From NCBI GenBank assembly GCA_934561175.1, contig CAKTFW010000017.1, forward strand, positions 1 through 29,778: a DNA stretch of 29,778 bases. The letters run 5' to 3'. Position numbers and translations under genes: made by a program. Source of the stretch: an uncultured Oscillospiraceae bacterium (GTDB taxonomy: Bacteria > Bacillota > Clostridia > Oscillospirales > Oscillospiraceae). Below are positions 8,380-16,801 of the stretch, piece by piece. The notes below the pieces were generated by a model. The model worked only from the letters and a program-made list of their open reading frames with translations. It was not told the DNA's origin and ran no database searches. The first letter of the stretch is position 1. Each line of letters begins with the position of its first letter.

Positions 8380-9089
8380 TGCTTCAAATTCAAGATTTGG
8401 TGGTTCGCTATGGCGGCATTACCGCGGTAGATGGCATCAATATGAATATTGCCGAACATGAAACAGTTGCACTGATTGGTGCAAACGGTGCTGGTAAGAC
8501 AACAACCTTGCACAGCATTTCTGGCCTTCTGAAAGCGGCCAATGGTACCATTACTTTTAATGGAGAAAATATTACAAAGATTCCGGCAGAGCAAATTGTG
8601 GCACGCGGTGTCATTCAGGTGCCGGAAGGCCGACAGGTGTTTGCAAAGATGAGCATCGAAGAAAACCTGAGACTTGGTGCTTATCTGCAAAAGGACAAAG
8701 CGGCGATTCGTGACAATTACGAGAAAGCGATGACTTTATTCCCAATTCTGCGTGAGCGCCGCCACCAGGCAGCCGGTACGCTTTCCGGCGGCGAGCAGCA
8801 GATGCTGGCAATTGGCCGCGCACTGATGGCAAATCCCAGACTGCTGCTGTTGGATGAGCCGTCTATGGGATTGTCGCCACTGATGACACAACAGGTTTTC
8901 GATGTTTTGAAGGCGCTGAAAGAAAGCGGCATGACCATTTTGCTTGTAGAACAGAACGCCTACGATGCACTCACGATTTCCGATCGTGCCTACATTATGG
9001 AGACGGGCAACATCACTTTGGAAGGAAGGAGTAGTGAGCTGATCAATGACCCGCGGGTCAAAGACGCTTACTTGGGTGGCGACCTATGA
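8379..9089 (+). CDS. livF: Branched-chain amino acid-type ABC transporter ATPase (LivF)
   Basis: 236 residues, the standard LivF length. Walker A GANGAGKTTT, signature LSGGEQQMLAIGRA, Walker B LLLLDEPSMGLSP and the LVEQN switch region, where LivF has Gln-Asn instead of His-Asp. It forms the second nucleotide-binding subunit of the transporter. Starts overlap on both sides (TGATG with livG, ATGA with livH), indicating coupled translation in one operon. Confidence 0.92.
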   Translation: MLQIQDLVVRYGGITAVDGINMNIAEHETVALIGANGAGKTTTLHSISGLLKAANGTITFNGENITKIPAEQIVARGVIQVPEGRQVFAKMSIEENLRLGAYLQKDKAAIRDNYEKAMTLFPILRERRHQAAGTLSGGEQQMLAIGRALMANPRLLLLDEPSMGLSPLMTQQVFDVLKALKESGMTILLVEQNAYDALTISDRAYIMETGNITLEGRSSELINDPRVKDAYLGGDL

Positions 9090-9982
9090 GTATGTCTTAT
9101 TTTGTTTCGCAGCTGATCAATGGTTTGCGTCTGGGTAGTGTCTACGCGATTGTCGCAATTGGCTACTCCATTGTCTATGGCATCCTTCGTTTGATCAACT
9201 TTGCGCACGGCGATATTATGACGATCGGCGTGTATGTGATGCTGATTTTGATGACCAATCTCGGTATGCCGTTGTGGGCAGTTGTCATTATTTCGGTTCT
9301 GGTCAGTGTTGTGGTCGGCGTCCTGATTGAACGGCTGGCCTATCGGCCGCTGCGTGATGCAACAGAGGAAGCAACTTTGATTTCTTCTCTGGCAGTTTCC
9401 ACACTGCTGCAAAATCTGCTGCAGATGATCTTTACACCGCAGAAACGCGCGTTCTATTTGCCGGATTTCTTCTCTGAGCGTCACGATATTCTGGGCATTC
9501 AGCTCTCTACCATGAACATCATTACCTTTGCAGCAGTCATTATCATTGTGATGGCAATGACGCTGGTGGTTCAGAAGACGAAAATGGGTATGGCAATGCG
9601 CGCCTGTTCGGAAAATCTGGACGCCTCCCGTCTGATGGGCATCAACCCCAATAAAGTTATTGTTTTTGCATTTGCGGTTGGTTCCGGTCTGGCGGCGCTG
9701 GCCGGCCTGATGCTGGCGGGCGAATACAAGACTATTGATCCGTTGATGGGCTTTGTCCCCGGCCTGAAGGCATTCTGCGCGGCGGTTGTCGGTGGTATCG
9801 GCAGCCTCTATGGCGCGGTGCTTGGCGGTATTGTTATTGGCGTGGCGGAGATGCTGTTTGCCGGCCTGATGCCGACGAGCGTTACGGCTTACCGTGATGC
9901 GTTCGTGTTCGTCGTACTGATTCTGGTATTGCTGGTTCGTCCGAATGGCTTGCTGGGTCAGAAGGAAGGAGGTCGGAGCTGA
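9086..9982 (+). CDS. livH: Branched-chain amino acid-type ABC permease (LivH)
   Basis: 298 residues with about eight hydrophobic helices. The N-terminus shows the LivH pattern NGLRLGSVYAIVAIGYSIVY followed by NFAHGDI; the C-terminal half has the cytoplasmic EAA-like region around GLKAFCAAVVGGIGSLYGA. This family also transports urea and short amides, so the substrate is open. ATGA overlap with livF upstream and TGATG overlap with livM downstream. Confidence 0.92.
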   Translation: MSMSYFVSQLINGLRLGSVYAIVAIGYSIVYGILRLINFAHGDIMTIGVYVMLILMTNLGMPLWAVVIISVLVSVVVGVLIERLAYRPLRDATEEATLISSLAVSTLLQNLLQMIFTPQKRAFYLPDFFSERHDILGIQLSTMNIITFAAVIIIVMAMTLVVQKTKMGMAMRACSENLDASRLMGINPNKVIVFAFAVGSGLAALAGLMLAGEYKTIDPLMGFVPGLKAFCAAVVGGIGSLYGAVLGGIVIGVAEMLFAGLMPTSVTAYRDAFVFVVLILVLLVRPNGLLGQKEGGRS

Positions 9983-11106
9983 TGAATCGTTCCATTCGTT
10001 TGCGTGACTGTTCTCTGTTCCGCCTGTTGTTTCTGGTTTTGCTGCCGACCATTATCATTGTGGTAGCCTGTAATAAAGGAAATTATTATTCTGCAATGGT
10101 TAGCACCTTTGCGATCAATGTTTTGCTGGCAGCGAGTTTGAACCTTGTCAATGGCTTTTCCGGTATGTTCTCGATGGGCCATGCAGCGTTTATGGCAGTT
10201 GGTGCTTATATCTCCGCATTTCTGACCCTGAGTCCGAGCCAGAAGGCATCTATGCTGCCAGGGCTGCCGGATTGGCTGGTTGGCCTGCAGCTTCCGCTGC
10301 TGGTGGCACTGATCTTCTGTGGCCTGGCCGCCGCGCTGGTTGCATTGCTGATCGGCATCCCGGTCCTGCGGTTTAAGGGTCATTACCTCTCGGTTGCAAC
10401 ACTGGGACTGATCGTTATTGTTCGCGCAGTGCTGGATAACTCCGACAGCATTACCAATGGCCCGCGCGGTATTACGGGTCTGCCTGCACTGGCAACAACA
10501 CCGTTGATTTTCTTCGTCCTGCTGCTTTCGCTCTTTATTATGTATCGATTGATCCGTTCGCAGTATGGCAGAAGTGTCATTGCAATGCGTGATGACGATG
10601 TTGCAGCACAGAGTCTTGGTATCAACCTGACGATGACGAAAATCTCCATTTTCTGCATCAGTGCATTTTTTGCAGGTGTTGCCGGTGCTCTGTGGGGACA
10701 TGTTCAGACGGTTATCTCCGGACAGTTCTTCTACTATAGCATGAGCTTTAAGGTTGTTCAGATTTCCATTATCGGTGGTATGGCATCGCTGTCTGGTGCT
10801 GCACTGGGCGCACTGTTTATGACATTTGTTCCGGAACTGCTGATGCCATTGGAGAGCGGATTTGAGCTGTTTGGTGTAGCAATTCCAAGCCTGTATGGTA
10901 TTTCCAATATCATTATGGCAATTTTCCTGATTCTGGTTATCATTTTTCGCCGTGAAGGTCTGCTGGGCAACAGTGAAATTCTACTGGAAAGTTGGTTTAC
11001 GAAGCGCACTTATCTGAGTATTTTCAAGAAAGCTGAGTACCAGAAGGTAGGGCGTGCGCTCAAGGCGGATGCGGCAAAACTGAAGGGCTTGTTCTGCCGA
11101 AAGTAA
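9982..11106 (+). CDS. livM: Branched-chain amino acid-type ABC permease (LivM)
   Basis: 374 residues, about ten hydrophobic helices. It has the LivM hallmarks LNLVNGFSGMFSMGHAAFMA near the N-terminus, GPRGITGLP in the middle, and a GGMASLSGAALGA segment in the last third. The basic tail after the last helix is somewhat longer than average (about 45 residues). It pairs with LivH. A gap of about 70 bases, with no evident terminator, separates it from the binding-protein gene. Confidence 0.91.
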   Translation: MNRSIRLRDCSLFRLLFLVLLPTIIIVVACNKGNYYSAMVSTFAINVLLAASLNLVNGFSGMFSMGHAAFMAVGAYISAFLTLSPSQKASMLPGLPDWLVGLQLPLLVALIFCGLAAALVALLIGIPVLRFKGHYLSVATLGLIVIVRAVLDNSDSITNGPRGITGLPALATTPLIFFVLLLSLFIMYRLIRSQYGRSVIAMRDDDVAAQSLGINLTMTKISIFCISAFFAGVAGALWGHVQTVISGQFFYYSMSFKVVQISIIGGMASLSGAALGALFMTFVPELLMPLESGFELFGVAIPSLYGISNIIMAIFLILVIIFRREGLLGNSEILLESWFTKRTYLSIFKKAEYQKVGRALKADAAKLKGLFCRK

Positions 11107-11175
11107 TATGGGCATGACACCGAAAATCCAGGTGTTTGCTATATCAATCCATTCATTTTGGGTAGGAGGATTCGT

Positions 11176-12384
11176 ATGAAAAAGAATTTTAAGAGACTGC
11201 TAGCACTGGTTATGGTGTTTGCATTGGTTCTGGCTCTGGCTGCCTGCGGCAGCGGTGACAATGGCGCCACCACAGACACCAATAACGACGACACCACCGA
11301 TACGAACACTGCGACTGGCGATACCATTAAGGTTGGCGCACTGTTCAATATCACCGGCGGCCAGGCATCCCTTGATGAGCCGGCACACCGTGCTTTCCAG
11401 CTGTACTTTGATCAGCTGAACGAGGCGGGCGGTATCAATGGCCGTCAGGTTGAGGTTGTTTCCTATGATGGCAAGACCGACCAGACTGTTTGTGCGAACA
11501 ATGCAAGCAAGCTGATTGATGTTGATAAGGTTGTTGCAATCGGTGGCCTTTCCGACTCCAACTACGCGTTCTCTGCTGGTAATGTTGCTCAGGAAGCAGG
11601 CGTTCCGTTTGTCTTCTCCGGCGCAACCACCCCGTCCCTGAACGATATTGGCAACGAAGTGTTCCTGACTGCTTTCGGCGACAATATCTGCGGCTACGCT
11701 GCTGCGGACTATCTGACCGAAGTGCTGGGCATTAAGAAGGTTTATGTCCTGGTTGACCAGTCCATGGAGTTCACCACCGCTCTGGCAGCTTATTTCCAGG
11801 AGCGCTTTGAGGCGAACGGCGGCGAAGTTGTTATGACCGATAACTACATGAATAAGGATCCGGATTTCTCCGCACAGATCGACCGTTACCTGAACGATAA
11901 CAAGGGTGCTGAGGCTCTGTTCCTGTCCAGTGTTCCGGATGACATCGGCACCATTGTGAAGCAGTACCGCGACAAGGGCGTTCAGGAAGTCATGATCTCC
12001 GGCGACGGCGCTGATACCCCGCTGCTGTGCGAGGTTGGCGGCTCTGCTGCTGAGGGCACTCTGGTTTCTACCCACTGCTCTTTCAAGAATCAGGATCCGG
12101 TTGTTCAGGACTTTATCAGCCTGTATACGGAGACCCAGGGTACTGCTCCGGAGAACTCTTTCGCAGCATTGGGTTATGACTGCGCACATGTTATCGCAAC
12201 TGCAATCGAGATGTGCGGCGATGATGTAACGCCCGCAAATGTCCGCGATAACCTGGAAAAGATTCAGGATCTGCGCTGCGTAACCGGTACGATTTCTTAC
12301 ACTGCTGAGAACCATGTCCCGAACAAGACAGCAACCATTCTGGTTGTCAAGGACGGCGAGTTCGACTTCGTGCAGGAGATCTAA
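11176..12384 (+). CDS. livJ: ABC transporter substrate-binding lipoprotein (LivJ/Peripla_BP_6 type)
   Basis: 402 residues. The lipoprotein signal peptide ends in a LALAAC lipobox (Cys about residue 23), followed by a Gly/Asp/Thr-rich linker and a two-lobed type I periplasmic-binding fold: IKVGALFNITGGQA start, DEPAHRAFQLYFDQLNEAGG helix, then VVAIGGLSDSN. In a Gram-positive cell it would be membrane-anchored and deliver the ligand to LivHM. The ligand cannot be read; the amide and amino-acid enzymes just downstream suggest an amino acid, amide or small peptide-like compound. ATG 11176 follows AGGAGGA (11164-11170). Placement last in the operon is less common than first. Confidence 0.92.
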   Translation: MKKNFKRLLALVMVFALVLALAACGSGDNGATTDTNNDDTTDTNTATGDTIKVGALFNITGGQASLDEPAHRAFQLYFDQLNEAGGINGRQVEVVSYDGKTDQTVCANNASKLIDVDKVVAIGGLSDSNYAFSAGNVAQEAGVPFVFSGATTPSLNDIGNEVFLTAFGDNICGYAAADYLTEVLGIKKVYVLVDQSMEFTTALAAYFQERFEANGGEVVMTDNYMNKDPDFSAQIDRYLNDNKGAEALFLSSVPDDIGTIVKQYRDKGVQEVMISGDGADTPLLCEVGGSAAEGTLVSTHCSFKNQDPVVQDFISLYTETQGTAPENSFAALGYDCAHVIATAIEMCGDDVTPANVRDNLEKIQDLRCVTGTISYTAENHVPNKTATILVVKDGEFDFVQEI

Positions 12385-12397
12385 ATTGCAACATTTT

Positions 12398-12430
12398 GGA
12401 TGAGGCAGATTTTCTGCCTCATCCTTTTTT
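12398..12430 (+). terminator. Intrinsic terminator of the liv operon
   Basis: GGATGAGGCAG (12398-12408) pairs perfectly with CTGCCTCATCC (12414-12424), followed by six T. It separates the transporter operon from the downstream catabolic operon. Confidence 0.93.
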
Positions 12431-12468
12431 GTTCTGAGGAATAATTCCATTCTGCAGATGATTTCTGG

Positions 12469-12497
12469 TTGAAGCAAGGACAAATCTGTGGTATTCT
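12469..12497 (+). promoter_or_regulatory. Candidate promoter of the catabolic operon
   Basis: TTGAAG (12469-12474), 17 bases, TATTCT (12492-12497). Each box matches 4 of 6. It lies between the liv terminator and the creatininase-family gene, where a promoter is needed. Confidence 0.3.
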
Positions 12498-12580
12498 TTA
12501 AGATAAGATCTGATGTGGTTTTTGGAATAGAAAACTGCAAAGAGCGATCTGAACTTGAATTATAACGGAGGTATCATGTG

Positions 12581-13342
12581 ATGGCGAATAATGAATTGAT
12601 GAAGCTCACTGCACATCAGGTAAAAGAGGGCAAGTATGATAAGGCGATCCTTGCGATCGGTTCCTGTGAAGCACATGGTCAGCATCTGGCGTCCGGTACG
12701 GACACGCTTGTGTCCTATATGCTTTCCTGCAAAATTGCAGATAAGGTAAAGGGCCTGCTGGTGCTTCCCCCGATCACGGTTGGTTATAGTGCACATTATG
12801 ACACATTCCCGTTTACGCTGACCATGGGTTATGATACGGTTACTCAGGTCATTTACGATTACATTGAGTCTACGATCCGCAATGGTATTACGCATATTTT
12901 CCTGATGAATGGCCACGATGGCAACATTGCACCGATTGAAATTGCATCCCGCAAGATTAAGGAAAAGTATCCGGAAGCCCGCATTGCAGCGCTGCCTGCA
13001 TGGTGGGTCACGGCTGGCGAGCTGCTGCCGCCAGATACTTTTGAGGTTTGGAACGGCCTGGGCCATGCTGGCGAAGGTGAAAGCTCCATTGCATACTACT
13101 TGTATCCGCAGTGGTGTGAGCCGGATCAGGCAAAGGGCTATGTGCCGGATAACCTGCCGGATAAGATTGAGATCAAGTGGGATTTTTCCGAGCTGACCAA
13201 TTCTGCCGCAACCGGTGATCCGACGAAGGCAACCGCGGAAAAGGGCGAAAAGATGACCAAGGTTCTGGTTGACTGTGTAGCTGACGCACTGGAGAAATTG
13301 GACGCCTGCGGCTGGGATTACAGAACTTCTGCAATTAAATAA
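12581..13342 (+). CDS. Creatininase-family amidohydrolase
   Basis: 253 residues, usual for the family. Metal-site motifs are visible: GSCEAHGQHLASGTD (Glu30, His32, Asp41), NGHDGN (His112) and HAGEGE (His162, Glu165/Glu167), matching the two-metal centre of creatinine amidohydrolase relatives. Members open cyclic or linear amides, including creatinine and formamide-type intermediates; the substrate here is unknown. GGAGGT (12567-12572) is best spaced for ATG 12581; the adjacent GTG at 12578 is an alternative. It heads a four-gene operon ending in asparaginase, suggesting a role in breaking down an imported amide-containing compound. Confidence 0.88.
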   Translation: MANNELMKLTAHQVKEGKYDKAILAIGSCEAHGQHLASGTDTLVSYMLSCKIADKVKGLLVLPPITVGYSAHYDTFPFTLTMGYDTVTQVIYDYIESTIRNGITHIFLMNGHDGNIAPIEIASRKIKEKYPEARIAALPAWWVTAGELLPPDTFEVWNGLGHAGEGESSIAYYLYPQWCEPDQAKGYVPDNLPDKIEIKWDFSELTNSAATGDPTKATAEKGEKMTKVLVDCVADALEKLDACGWDYRTSAIK

Positions 13343-13370
13343 TTCTGCCGCTCATTCAGGAGGGAAGACG

Positions 13371-14705
13371 ATGAATAAGAAAGTACTGCTCTGGTTTGAT
13401 GTAGAGGATTATATCACACCAGAGGCGGAAGACTCCCTGTACCAACTGCTGAAAACACTCGATGAATTTGGCGTTCGCGCTACCTTAAAGCTGTGTACCA
13501 TGAAATATGAGCAACTGGTGGAAAATGGCAGGGTCGATATTCTGCGCCTGATGGCGAATCATGAAATCGCTTTCCATATGACCAATCACAGTGTACATCC
13601 ACTGCCGTCGGAATATCTGGATCATATGGGGTTTGCAGAAGGTGCAGTGGCTTTTGACCGGAAAGAGGGCCCTGGTTTTGAGAAGCTGCGCCAGATGTGC
13701 GGGCAGTGCCCGTCGTCTTACGGCCATCCGGGTGTTGCCTGGGCACCGCAGGTGTTTCCGGCGCTGCGTAAGTGGGGCATCCCGACCTATTTGGACGCTC
13801 ACGACATCGTTGATGTGGACGGCCAGCCGTTCTGGTATGGGGGTGTGCTTTGCTATACGCACCTGAATAATCTCTCGCATCTGGTAAAGGATGGTTCCAC
13901 AGATTCAATGATCCGCCAGTTTGACAATATGGATACGACCTGTACGGATACCGTTTTTATGAGTATTTACGATCATCCGCATGAGCTGTGCTGCTCGGAA
14001 TTCTGGGATGAGATCAACTTTGCAAAGGGATTAAATCCGCCGTATTACAGACCGTCGGCACTGCGCACGATTGAAGAGCGCGACGGCCTGATCAATCAGT
14101 ACCGCGCCTTTGTTGCCCATGCGTCTTCTAGCCCGGATACGGAATTTGTTACTGCACTGGAATCCATGCGTTATGAACATCAGCGCATGGCACCGGTCAC
14201 AGTAGAGCAGCTGAAAGCAGCGCTGGAAAAAGCGGGAACCGATGCGAATTATTTGCTGTTGGGCGGCGCTTATTGTACGGCAGCAGAAGTATTGGGCCTG
14301 ATGGCGCGAACTTTGACAGGGCGGTTGCTGGTCCCGGATTTTGCATACGGTCCGGAATCTCATGAGAAGTCGGTAGTGACCGGAAAAATCAATGCGCGTG
14401 CATTGGCGGAAGTGGTCTACCAGACTGCGGATCATGTTTTCGGCTATAAGCAGCTGCCGCGGTTGTATCGAGTGGGGGACTGCTTTATCAACCCGGTGGA
14501 TGCTTATGCGACACTGGCAAAGGCGCTGGTGACCGGGGCTGAAGAACTGGAATTGGTGGAAGGTCATTTGGCACCAACCCGCCATGTCAATCGGCAGACA
14601 CAGTTCGGCGGCGGTTGGGTACTTTGGAAAGACGACTTCAAGGGACTCAATATCATTGAACAGACCGCGCTGCAGACCTGGACGCTGCGGCCCGCGATTT
14701 TTTAA
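13371..14705 (+). CDS. Polysaccharide deacetylase-like (NodB-fold) protein
   Basis: 444 residues. The first 280 resemble the NodB/CE4 fold: LWFDVEDY (Asp10, Asp13) as motif 1, HMTNH as a motif-2-like metal His pair, YGHPGVAW as a motif-3-like segment, and YDHPHE later. Members of this broader family include N-deacetylases and allantoinase/PuuE-like cytoplasmic amidohydrolases. The lack of a signal peptide favours a cytoplasmic small-molecule role here. The last 160 residues form an extra domain I do not recognise. AGGAGGGAAG precedes ATG 13371, 28 bases after the creatininase stop, so the two are co-transcribed. Confidence 0.72.
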   Translation: MNKKVLLWFDVEDYITPEAEDSLYQLLKTLDEFGVRATLKLCTMKYEQLVENGRVDILRLMANHEIAFHMTNHSVHPLPSEYLDHMGFAEGAVAFDRKEGPGFEKLRQMCGQCPSSYGHPGVAWAPQVFPALRKWGIPTYLDAHDIVDVDGQPFWYGGVLCYTHLNNLSHLVKDGSTDSMIRQFDNMDTTCTDTVFMSIYDHPHELCCSEFWDEINFAKGLNPPYYRPSALRTIEERDGLINQYRAFVAHASSSPDTEFVTALESMRYEHQRMAPVTVEQLKAALEKAGTDANYLLLGGAYCTAAEVLGLMARTLTGRLLVPDFAYGPESHEKSVVTGKINARALAEVVYQTADHVFGYKQLPRLYRVGDCFINPVDAYATLAKALVTGAEELELVEGHLAPTRHVNRQTQFGGGWVLWKDDFKGLNIIEQTALQTWTLRPAIF

Positions 14706-14739
14706 GCAATTTTTATAGGAAAAGAGGCACATCACTGCT

Positions 14740-15711
14740 ATGCAAAACGAGATTTTGATTGCGGATGTCATGCAGGCAAAAGTCCGAATCCAGGACTATG
14801 TCAAGAAGACACCGCTCATCCGCGCGGAGAAGCTGGAAGAGCTGTTCAACGGTGCGGAGATTTGGCTGAAACTGGAGAACCTGCAGTATACCGGTTCGTT
14901 TAAAGTTCGTGGCGTTGCGAATAAGATGCTCAGCCTGAGTAAGGAAGAACTTTCACGCGGCGTAACGGCAGCGTCCAGTGGTAACCATGCACAGGCAGTT
15001 AGCTATATGGCTGCAAAGCTGGGGGCAAAAGCGACGATTGTCATGCCGGAGAATGCACCGAAGGCGAAGGTCGCCGGTGCAAAGGGGTATGGCGCAGAAG
15101 TCATTCTCTGCGGGTTTACCGGCGAGGATCGCGATAAAAAATGCAACGAACTGATTGCAGAGCGGGGATTGTGCCTGGTGCATTCCCATATGGATCCCTA
15201 TGTGATTACAGGTCACGGCACAGCAGCAGTAGAAGCTTGGGAGCAGATGGATGGCCACATGGACGAGATGGTTCTGCCTTGCGGTGCAGGCAGTCTGACC
15301 AGTGGTGCGGCATTCGCAATGAAGCAGATTGCGCCGGATGTTACTGTGACAGCGGTTGAACCTGCGGCGGTTCCGCGTTTTACAGAGAGCCTGAAAGCAG
15401 GGAAGGCTGTTACCGTCACCATGGGGCAGACGATTGCAGATGGCCTCCGTGTCAGCAAGGCAGAGGATATTAACTTCCGACTGATTCGCGACAATGTGGA
15501 TCATCTGCTGACAATTGAGGAAAACTATATCGAGCAGGCTGTGAAAGAAGTGGCGCTGCGTGCAAAGATTACGGCAGAGCCCAGCGCATGCGTTGGTATC
15601 GCTGCAGCACTTGCCGGGAAGATTGACACCAGTAAGGGCCGGAAAATCTGTTTTGTGATTTCTGGCGGCAATGTTGACGCTACCCTTTATACCAAGCTCC
15701 TGCTTGGCTGA
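14740..15711 (+). CDS. Threonine/serine dehydratase-like PLP enzyme (fold type II)
   Basis: 323 residues, the length of single-domain catabolic threonine dehydratases, serine racemases and hydroxyaspartate dehydratases; there is no C-terminal ACT domain. GSFKVRG holds the PLP lysine (Lys55), and SSGNHAQAVS is the substrate-carboxylate loop. The phosphate loop reads CGAGSLTSG rather than the common GGGGL, a deviation from textbook threonine dehydratases. VISGGNVD near the C-terminus contacts the pyridine ring in the family. Likely reaction: beta-elimination from a 3-hydroxy amino acid giving an oxo acid and ammonia. Third in the operon; the ribosome site (AAAGAGG) is rather far from the ATG (about 11 bases). 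Confidence 0.82.
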   Translation: MQNEILIADVMQAKVRIQDYVKKTPLIRAEKLEELFNGAEIWLKLENLQYTGSFKVRGVANKMLSLSKEELSRGVTAASSGNHAQAVSYMAAKLGAKATIVMPENAPKAKVAGAKGYGAEVILCGFTGEDRDKKCNELIAERGLCLVHSHMDPYVITGHGTAAVEAWEQMDGHMDEMVLPCGAGSLTSGAAFAMKQIAPDVTVTAVEPAAVPRFTESLKAGKAVTVTMGQTIADGLRVSKAEDINFRLIRDNVDHLLTIEENYIEQAVKEVALRAKITAEPSACVGIAAALAGKIDTSKGRKICFVISGGNVDATLYTKLLLG

Positions 15712-15725
15712 AAGGCGGACACAGA

Positions 15726-16724
15726 ATGAAAAAAGTCTTACTCCTGACGACAGGAGGCACGATTGCGGCACGAAATGGTGAGAAGGGCCTTCAACCGCAG
15801 CTGGCATCTTCCGGACTTTTGAAGTATATGTCAGAGCTGACCAATTACTATCAGATTGATACCAAAGATATTCTGAATCTGGACAGCTCCAATATTCAGG
15901 CGGAAGAGTGGCAGACCATCGCGCGGGCGGTTATGGAGCATTTGGATCAATACGATGGGATTGTGATTACCCATGGTACTGATACCATGGCTTACACAGC
16001 GTCCATGCTGAGTTATATGCTCCAGAATCTGAAAAAACCAGTCGTACTGACGGGCTCTCAGATGCCAATTGAAAATCTGCTGACAGATGCGCGCAATAAT
16101 CTCTTTACAGCTTTTTCTGCAATTGACTGTAATATTCCGGGCGTATCGATTGCATTTGATCACAAGATCATTAACGGCTGCCGCGCGGTCAAAGTACGGA
16201 CGATGGGCTTTGAAGCTTTTGAGAGTGTCAACGCGCCGTATCTGGGTGAGGTATTTGCAAATGGGATGCACCGGACAGCCATGCTGCCGGTTGTGCGGGA
16301 TCCCAACCAGCCGACTGTGTTGAAAGATCAGTTGTGCAATGATGTGTTTTTGCTGAAACTGATTCCGGGTACAAACCCGGCTGTGTTTGAGATGCTAATG
16401 CGGCTGAATTACCGTGGCGTAGTACTGGAGACCTTTGGTGCCGGTGGTATGCATTTCCTGCGGCGGAATCTGACTGCGGCACTGAAGGAACTGTCTGATC
16501 GGGGCGTTGCCGTTGTCGCCTGTAGCCAGTGCCTGTATGAGACAAGCGACTTTTCCATGTATGAAGTTGGAAAGCGGCTGCTGGAGTGTGGGATTATCCC
16601 AGGCCGGGATATGACCACGGAAGCGGTTGTCACGAAGCTGATGTGGGCACTCGGACAGACGAATGATCTGGACGAGGTTCGCAAAATCTTTGATACGAAC
16701 TATGCAGGAGAGGTTACGCTGTAA
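15726..16724 (+). CDS. ansA: L-asparaginase
   Basis: 332 residues. Both catalytic motifs of the bacterial asparaginase fold are intact: TGGTIA at the N-terminus (nucleophile Thr12) and ITHGTDTMAY (Thr85, Asp86). No signal peptide, so cytoplasmic, as in type I enzymes. It hydrolyses asparagine to aspartate and ammonia; glutamine or modified amides are possible side substrates. Only 14 bases separate it from the dehydratase-like gene. It is the last gene of element 1, followed by a perfect palindrome and attR1. Confidence 0.92.
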   Translation: MKKVLLLTTGGTIAARNGEKGLQPQLASSGLLKYMSELTNYYQIDTKDILNLDSSNIQAEEWQTIARAVMEHLDQYDGIVITHGTDTMAYTASMLSYMLQNLKKPVVLTGSQMPIENLLTDARNNLFTAFSAIDCNIPGVSIAFDHKIINGCRAVKVRTMGFEAFESVNAPYLGEVFANGMHRTAMLPVVRDPNQPTVLKDQLCNDVFLLKLIPGTNPAVFEMLMRLNYRGVVLETFGAGGMHFLRRNLTAALKELSDRGVAVVACSQCLYETSDFSMYEVGKRLLECGIIPGRDMTTEAVVTKLMWALGQTNDLDEVRKIFDTNYAGEVTL

Positions 16725-16739
16725 TCTGATAAGATGGAA

Positions 16740-16775
16740 AATGGGGATTGTCCGAATATTCGGACAATCCCCATT
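16740..16775. terminator. 36-bp perfect palindrome after asparaginase, probable terminator
   Basis: The two 18-base arms (16740-16757 and 16758-16775) are exact inverted copies centred on GAATATTC. As RNA this folds to a strong hairpin after the asparaginase stop and before sigK piece 2, though the downstream tail is only GCATTTTG. Its right edge overlaps the attR1 inner arm by four bases. Confidence 0.7.
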
Positions 16776-16801
16776 GCATTTTGTAGCAGAAGATGAAGAA
16801 G
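16772..16801 (+). other. attR1: right junction of element 1
   Basis: CATTGCATTTTGTAGC (16772-16787) is the inverted copy of the attL1 inner arm with one mismatch. Five bases later comes the ATGAA core (16793-16797). In the joined circle the dyad centre falls on the AA of the core. Confidence 0.8.

Larger units (their letters stand above)
4220..16797 (+). mobile_element. Element 1: skin-like intervening element in sigK, about 12.57 kb
   Basis: Bounded by ATGAA at 4220-4224 and at 16793-16797, exactly where sigma-K homology stops and resumes. Excision joins CAC ATT ATG AAR AAG TAT in frame, and either crossover allele encodes Lys. Contents: flippase-like protein, recombinase 1 and its small ORF, five-gene ABC transporter, and a four-gene catabolic operon. 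There are no phage structural or replication genes. Known parallels are the skin element of Bacillus subtilis and skinCd of Clostridioides difficile, which are also excised from sigK by serine recombinases. That this element excises during sporulation is inference from architecture. Confidence 0.88.

Noticed and set aside
4220..16797. Element 1 as a prophage
   Set aside because: No capsid, tail, terminase, lysis or replication genes; only the recombinase is mobile-element-like.
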